From: Desulfobulbus sp.
GTDB taxonomy: Bacteria > Desulfobacterota > Desulfobulbia > Desulfobulbales > Desulfobulbaceae
Reading direction: 5' to 3'
NCBI GenBank assembly: GCA_030602145.1
Contig: JAUWAH010000053.1
Location: 1 to 9,683 of the forward strand
Length of the DNA stretch: 9,683 bases
Shown here: positions 6,291-9,683 of the stretch, in pieces
How positions within the stretch are numbered: the first letter of the stretch is position 1
Layout of the letters: each line of letters starts with the position of its first letter
The notes under the pieces: generated by a model
Seen by the model: the letters and a program-made list of their open reading frames with translations, nothing else
Told to the model about the DNA's origin: nothing
Databases searched by the model: none
Program-made: the position numbers and the translations under genes

Positions 6291-7351
6291 GTCCGCCGGC
6301 CCCGAATGATCAGCCACAGGAAGGTTGGCGCGCCAAGAAAGGCGGTCAGGACCGAAACCGGGATCAGATGCGGCATCAGCACCAGGCGGGCGGCAGTGTC
6401 GGAGAGCAGGAGCAGCAGGGCACCGCCGCCTAGGGAGGCCGGGAGCAGGAAGCGGTGATCCGCACCGATGAGGCGGCGAAACATGTGCGGAACGATCAGG
6501 CCCACAAACCCGATGATGCCCAGAAAGGCGATGAGCACCGCTGTAACCAGGCTGGCCAGGAACATGCCGGTCATGCGTACCCCCTCCACGCGCACACCCA
6601 GGCTGCGTGCCGTTTCGTCGCCGGCGTCGATGGCGTTGTAGTTCCAGCTGTTGGCCCAGAAGTAGAGGAAACAGCCCAGGGTGACAATGGCCATGATCCC
6701 CAGTTCGCTCCAGGAGGCCCGCGCCGTGTCGCCGAAGGTCCAGAAGACCATGGCCGCCAACTGCACGTCCGAGGCGAAGAACTGGAGAAACATGGTCGCG
6801 GCCGTGAACAGCGCCCCCAGGGCCACTCCGGTCAGGATCATGGTCTCTGGCTTGGCGCCGCGCAGCCTGGAAATGGCGACAATCACCGCCGATGCGGCCA
6901 GGCTGGCAGTGAACGCGGCCGCTGTGGTGGTGTAGGGGTTGATGATGGTCACAGCGGTCCGGCCGGATGTGGTCAGGCCGGAACCGAGCATCACCGCAAA
7001 GGCCGCACCGAAGGCTGCGGCATGGGAAATGCCCAGGGTGAAGGGGGAGCCCAAGGGGTTGCGCAGAATGGCCTGCATGACTGCTCCGGCCACGGCCAAC
7101 CCTCCGCCTGCGACCATGGCGGCCAGGGCCTGCGGCAGGCGGATGCCGCGCACGATGGCATCCGTACGCTGACTGGATGGAGCGCCAAGCAAACTGCCGA
7201 GCACGTCGGCCGCCGGTACCCGGGCCGAGCCCAGCCCCAGCGAGAACACCAACGCAACGCCAAGACCAAGAAAGGTCAGGGCGATGATGGTGGTTTTCCA
7301 GCCCAGATAGCGGAAGTATTCCTCGGGCGCCTGGCCGTGGTCGGCGTGCAT
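6287..7351 (-). CDS. ABC transporter permease, FecCD/BtuC family
   Basis: A 354-residue polytopic inner-membrane protein, probably ten membrane helices as in BtuC. Family hallmarks: the RLPQALAAMVAGGGLAVAGA segment running into MQAILRNPLGSPFTLGISHA (about 71-110), the central Leu-Gly pattern of the coupling region (ETARSLGVRVEGVR, around 242-255), and GFVGLIVPHMFRRLIGADHR followed by LSDTAARLV near the C-terminus. It presumably forms a homodimer, since only one permease gene is present, and works with the ATPase and periplasmic binding protein on either side. Its ATG shares one base with the binding protein stop (TGATG), and its own stop overlaps the ATPase start, so the three are one transcription unit. 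Substrates of this family are metal chelates (siderophores, heme, cobalamin) and some free metal complexes. Confidence 0.95.
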   Translation of the reverse strand: MHADHGQAPEEYFRYLGWKTTIIALTFLGLGVALVFSLGLGSARVPAADVLGSLLGAPSSQRTDAIVRGIRLPQALAAMVAGGGLAVAGAVMQAILRNPLGSPFTLGISHAAAFGAAFAVMLGSGLTTSGRTAVTIINPYTTTAAAFTASLAASAVIVAISRLRGAKPETMILTGVALGALFTAATMFLQFFASDVQLAAMVFWTFGDTARASWSELGIMAIVTLGCFLYFWANSWNYNAIDAGDETARSLGVRVEGVRMTGMFLASLVTAVLIAFLGIIGFVGLIVPHMFRRLIGADHRFLLPASLGGGALLLLLSDTAARLVLMPHLIPVSVLTAFLGAPTFLWLIIRGRRT

Positions 7352-8439
7352 CAGTGGACCTGGAGACGGGTGAAGATCATGTTGGCAAACATGGTGTTCA
7401 TGGTCGCAAACACCGGCTTGCCGACCACGAAGGTATAGATTTCATCGGTCTTGACGACGGGATCGATGTCCTGGAACTGTTCCGGGTGGAGCACCTTGCC
7501 GATGTAATAGGCATTGGCCAGGATGGATTCGAAATTCTGGGCATACCAGTTGTAGGGAAGCACCCCGAAGACCCGCCCTTCGGCTGCAGCGCTCAGGGTC
7601 GCGTAGGCCGGGTCGGTGCGCAGCTCATGCAGGCCGCCGGCCTTGTCCCCCATCTGCAGGGTGGACAGATCGACGAAGAGGTAATCCGGGTTCCAGGCTA
7701 CGATCTGTTCCTTGGCGATTTCCGAGTTGCTCAACTCCTTGCCTGCGCCTTGGTTGGCCAGATTGCGGGCGCCGATAAAGGCAAAGGGCGGATAGGACGG
7801 TTCCGTGGACTGAAAGCCATGCGGCCCCCTGAAGGCCACCCCGCCCAGATACACTGAGGGGCGTTTTTCGGCAGGAATGTTCGCGGTCCGCGACTGCAAG
7901 TCGGCGATGACCTTTTCAAAGAAGGCGATGAGATCCTCGGCCCGCTCGCTCTTGCCGACGATGGTGCCCATGAGCCGCAGGGACGCCTGGAACAGCGGAC
8001 GCTTGGCACCCAGATTGCCGGCGTCCACCACCACGACCGGGATGCCGGTCTTGGCCTGCAATGTGTCCGGATCGTGGCCCATGCCGCCGAAGACCTTGAA
8101 GATGACCTGCGGCGCCGGCTCCAGGGTAAGGATCAACTCAGGATTGTCCTGACCGCGGAACTGCCCGAATATGGGCAAGGACTTGAACTGCGGGTTGGCC
8201 AGGGCATAGGGCCGGGCGTCGAACTGGTTGCGTCTGGTTTCGATGTCGTCCACAGCCACCACCAGGTGCTGGCCCTGCAGGTAACTGAGCAGCCGCAGGC
8301 AGCCCGAACCGGAGCAGATGACCCGCTCCACCTTGTCGGGTACCTCGACCGTTCGCCCCATGGCATCGGTGACGGTGCGGGCATGGACGTTTTGTCCGGC
8401 CAGGAACAGGAGACAAAGTGTACAGACGAGTCGGATCAT
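7351..8439 (-). CDS. Periplasmic metal-complex binding protein (FecB/BtuF/TroA-like fold)
   Basis: A 362-residue exported solute-binding protein of the iron-complex transport class. The Sec signal MIRLVCTLCLLFLAGQNVHA is cleaved after A20; there is no lipobox, so it is soluble in the periplasm. The mature part opens with TVTDAMGRTVEVPDKVERVI, the usual first strand of these proteins, then CSGSGCLRLLSYL (42-54), the DIETR-Q...RPYALANPQFKSLPIFG segment (65-91) and PELILTLEPAPQVIF (100-114). A long backbone helix follows (about 150-185). The C-terminal lobe has WNPDYLFVDLS and PYNWYAQNFESILANAYYIG (295-314). The SGSGCLR and PYNW-N-ILANAYYIGK features are those of a subgroup common in anaerobes and methanogens, often next to FmdE. 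It captures the ligand delivered by the outer-membrane receptor and hands it to the permease. Ribosome site is weak (GGGGCC upstream of ATG). Confidence 0.92.
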   Translation of the reverse strand: MIRLVCTLCLLFLAGQNVHARTVTDAMGRTVEVPDKVERVICSGSGCLRLLSYLQGQHLVVAVDDIETRRNQFDARPYALANPQFKSLPIFGQFRGQDNPELILTLEPAPQVIFKVFGGMGHDPDTLQAKTGIPVVVVDAGNLGAKRPLFQASLRLMGTIVGKSERAEDLIAFFEKVIADLQSRTANIPAEKRPSVYLGGVAFRGPHGFQSTEPSYPPFAFIGARNLANQGAGKELSNSEIAKEQIVAWNPDYLFVDLSTLQMGDKAGGLHELRTDPAYATLSAAAEGRVFGVLPYNWYAQNFESILANAYYIGKVLHPEQFQDIDPVVKTDEIYTFVVGKPVFATMNTMFANMIFTRLQVH

Positions 8440-8610
8440 GTTGGCCCCATGGCTTTTGAATTGTTCAATCCCTACGCGAACCGACGCGGTAGCGGCGCCG
8501 AGCAGGTCGCGGGCCGGATGTCATGCCTGCCGGAGCTTGGGCAACGGTGCGTTCGATGTCTTCTCCCTCTCGGCAGCCGGCAACGACAGTGCAGGAAAGA
8601 AACCGCTCTG
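8440..8610 (-). promoter_or_regulatory. Leader between tonB and the binding protein gene
   Basis: A 171-nt gap without a gene. It holds an imperfect long-stem hairpin (arms 8527-8535 and 8569-8576, CTGCCG pairing with CGGCAG plus three more pairs across one bulged base) and a 13-nt palindrome TTGAA-TTG-TTCAA (8456-8468) lying 17 nt before the start codon. No intrinsic terminator follows tonB, so transcription from exbD-tonB could continue into the transporter genes, while the palindrome could be an operator for a separate promoter. I see no known riboswitch signature and no good -35/-10 pair. Confidence 0.35.
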
Positions 8611-9321
8611 TCATCTCAGTTCGAAGGCAACCGGCATGACCAGGAGCACGGCCAGACGGGGCGGTGCAAATGGTGCAGAGCGACGAACGGCCGCCATGGC
8701 CTCCTCATCCAGTACCCGGTGACCGCTGCTTTGTTTGATGCGGAGTTGGTCAACGCCGCCCTCGGGGGTGACGAGGAAGGCTATTTCGACTTTGCCGCTC
8801 CAGCCCTGTCGGCGGGCAGTGATCGGGTAACGCAGGTTCGCCAGGATAGCGCTGCGTATGGCGGAAAAATTGGCGCGACGGTACGCCTCGATCACGCCTG
8901 TCGCCGAGGCATCGCCAGAGCCCGATGGCGATGCCGCCGTGGTGTCAGCGGGTCCAATCTGGGCAGCATCTGCTTGAATCGGTGATGCAGTGTCCCCTTC
9001 CTTCGCTGCTTCCGTCGGCATCTGCGCCGGCTGTTGCTTGGCTTGTTGAGGTGCGGCGTTGGCCACGGTGTTGAACTGCGGCTTGGCCACCGGGTTTGGT
9101 GACCGCTCTCTGGAACGTGGCGGTGGCGAAGGTGGCTTCGCCTCGACTTGTGGGGGAGTTTGCTCGTGCAAAGAGGGCACTGTGCTTGGTTCCAGCAGGG
9201 AGAAATCGAGGCGGATGGCGGGCGGGGGTGAGGGCAGCAGGCCGGTGATCGCCATCACGCCTCCGGCCATCAAGGCATGCAGAACGATCGATTCGACCAA
9301 TGCTCGCCCTGTTCTATCCAT
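8611..9321 (-). CDS. tonB: TonB energy-transducing protein
   Basis: A 236-residue TonB. One N-terminal membrane anchor (about 8-28, VESIVLHALMAGGVMAITGL) carries the conserved S11-x3-H15 pair that matches Ser16/His20 of E. coli TonB, which couples to ExbB/ExbD. A Pro/Ala/Gln/Ser-rich periplasmic linker (about 30-140, for example PPSPPPRSRERSP) follows. The C-terminal TonB domain (about 143-236) has RYPITARRQGWSGKVEIAF (164-182), V-T-P-E-G-G-V, SSGHRVLDEEAM (198-209) and FAPP (218-221). It carries proton-motive energy from the inner membrane to the outer-membrane receptor. Its ATG overlaps the end of exbD by eight bases, so the two are translated together. Because the receptor and ABC genes follow on the same strand, it is probably a dedicated TonB for this uptake system. 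Confidence 0.93.
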   Translation of the reverse strand: MDRTGRALVESIVLHALMAGGVMAITGLLPSPPPAIRLDFSLLEPSTVPSLHEQTPPQVEAKPPSPPPRSRERSPNPVAKPQFNTVANAAPQQAKQQPAQMPTEAAKEGDTASPIQADAAQIGPADTTAASPSGSGDASATGVIEAYRRANFSAIRSAILANLRYPITARRQGWSGKVEIAFLVTPEGGVDQLRIKQSSGHRVLDEEAMAAVRRSAPFAPPRLAVLLVMPVAFELR

Positions 9322-9682
9322 TCGGGGTCTCGGTCTGGAGGCTCATTGTGGTGAAACCCAGTTCTCGAACGGTGCTCAGCACATCGACAAAGGATTGCAG
9401 GACCACATCTCGGTCGGCCCGGATCAGCAGCGGGCGCTGTCGGTCTTCCTGGAGCAGCGCCGCCCTCAGGGTCTCGCGGTCGCAGGCTTGACCCTGGAAA
9501 TGCACCGTGCCGTCCCGGTCGATTTCCACCACCAGCCCCGGCTCGTTGGCTCCGCTCTGTTCGGCCTCGGGAAGATTGATCGGGATCGAGCCACCGGCGA
9601 TGAAGGTGGCGGTGGTCAGGACAATGGCCAGCAACACCAACATGATATCGATAAAGGGGATGACATTGATACCGGTGAAGCC
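9314..9682 (-). CDS. exbD: ExbD/TolR-family proton-channel subunit (5' end outside window)
   Basis: A partial gene: 122 codons to its TAG, with the start beyond the right edge. The visible part begins GFTGINVIPFIDIMLVLLAI, the hallmark ExbD transmembrane helix, with the essential membrane aspartate as residue 12 of the fragment (equivalent to Asp25 in E. coli ExbD). A periplasmic domain follows, with INLPEAEQSG, the strands VEIDRDGTVHFQGQ and RPLLIRADRDVVLQSFVDVLSTVRELGF, typical of ExbD. ExbD proteins usually have about 130-140 residues, so only 10-20 are missing. It forms, with ExbB (expected just upstream, not seen), the inner-membrane motor that energises TonB. ExbD rather than TolR is favoured because tonB directly follows with an eight-base overlap. 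Confidence 0.92.
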   Translation of the reverse strand, partial: GFTGINVIPFIDIMLVLLAIVLTTATFIAGGSIPINLPEAEQSGANEPGLVVEIDRDGTVHFQGQACDRETLRAALLQEDRQRPLLIRADRDVVLQSFVDVLSTVRELGFTTMSLQTETPNG

Positions 9683-9683
9683 C

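Noticed and set aside
6455..7438. Plus-strand open frame of about 327 codons opposite the permease
   Set aside because: Rich in Gly, His, Gln and Asp as expected from the complement of membrane-protein codons; the permease on the other strand is unmistakable.
8465..8524. Minus-strand 19-codon frame, Arg-rich, before the binding-protein gene
   Set aside because: Possible leader peptide, but the start has only a weak ribosome site, the codons are GC-driven arginines, and no regulatory amino-acid run links it to a pathway.
8074..8985. Plus-strand open frame of about 303 codons spanning the binding-protein/tonB gap
   Set aside because: It crosses parts of two well-supported minus-strand genes and has no recognisable domain.

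Overview
The window comes from a Gram-negative bacterium, as shown by a TonB-dependent outer-membrane receptor, TonB/ExbD and periplasmic proteins with Sec signals. It is GC-rich. An FmdE-family protein beside a FecCD-type ABC transporter, together with a 'RHSRESGNP'-type palindromic intergenic repeat, suggests a Desulfobacterota (deltaproteobacterial) or similar anaerobic/facultative lineage. This taxonomic placement is an inference and is not firm.

All intact genes lie on the minus strand and read from the right edge leftwards. The order is exbD (5' end off the window), tonB, a periplasmic metal-complex binding protein, a FecCD/BtuC-type permease, a FecE/BtuD-type ATPase, an FmdE-family zinc-finger protein, a TonB-dependent receptor, and last an exported PLP-dependent decarboxylase of the histidine-decarboxylase type. 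Stop/start overlaps link exbD-tonB (8 nt), binding protein-permease (1 nt) and permease-ATPase (4 nt). fmdE starts 11 nt after the ATPase, behind a strong Shine-Dalgarno. A plausible intrinsic terminator follows fmdE, so the receptor probably has its own promoter in a roughly 280-nt leader.

Together the genes make a nearly complete import route. The receptor takes a chelated metal (or related ligand) across the outer membrane, powered by ExbD/TonB (ExbB presumably lies just outside). The binding protein carries it through the periplasm and the ABC transporter brings it into the cytoplasm. The roles of FmdE and the exported decarboxylase are unproven. They are the unusual parts of the locus and could act in metal handling and in processing of the ligand.

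Between the receptor and the decarboxylase lies about 1 kb (1430-2430) without an intact gene and of visibly different character. It holds two plus-strand gene fragments. One resembles the extreme C-terminus of DUF499 ATPases, which are found in anti-phage islands. The other is the start of a conserved-looking but truncated protein. This looks like the scar of a lost defence island. A palindromic repeat of about 140 nt (MITE/dRS3-like) occupies the left edge, just after the decarboxylase stop codon.
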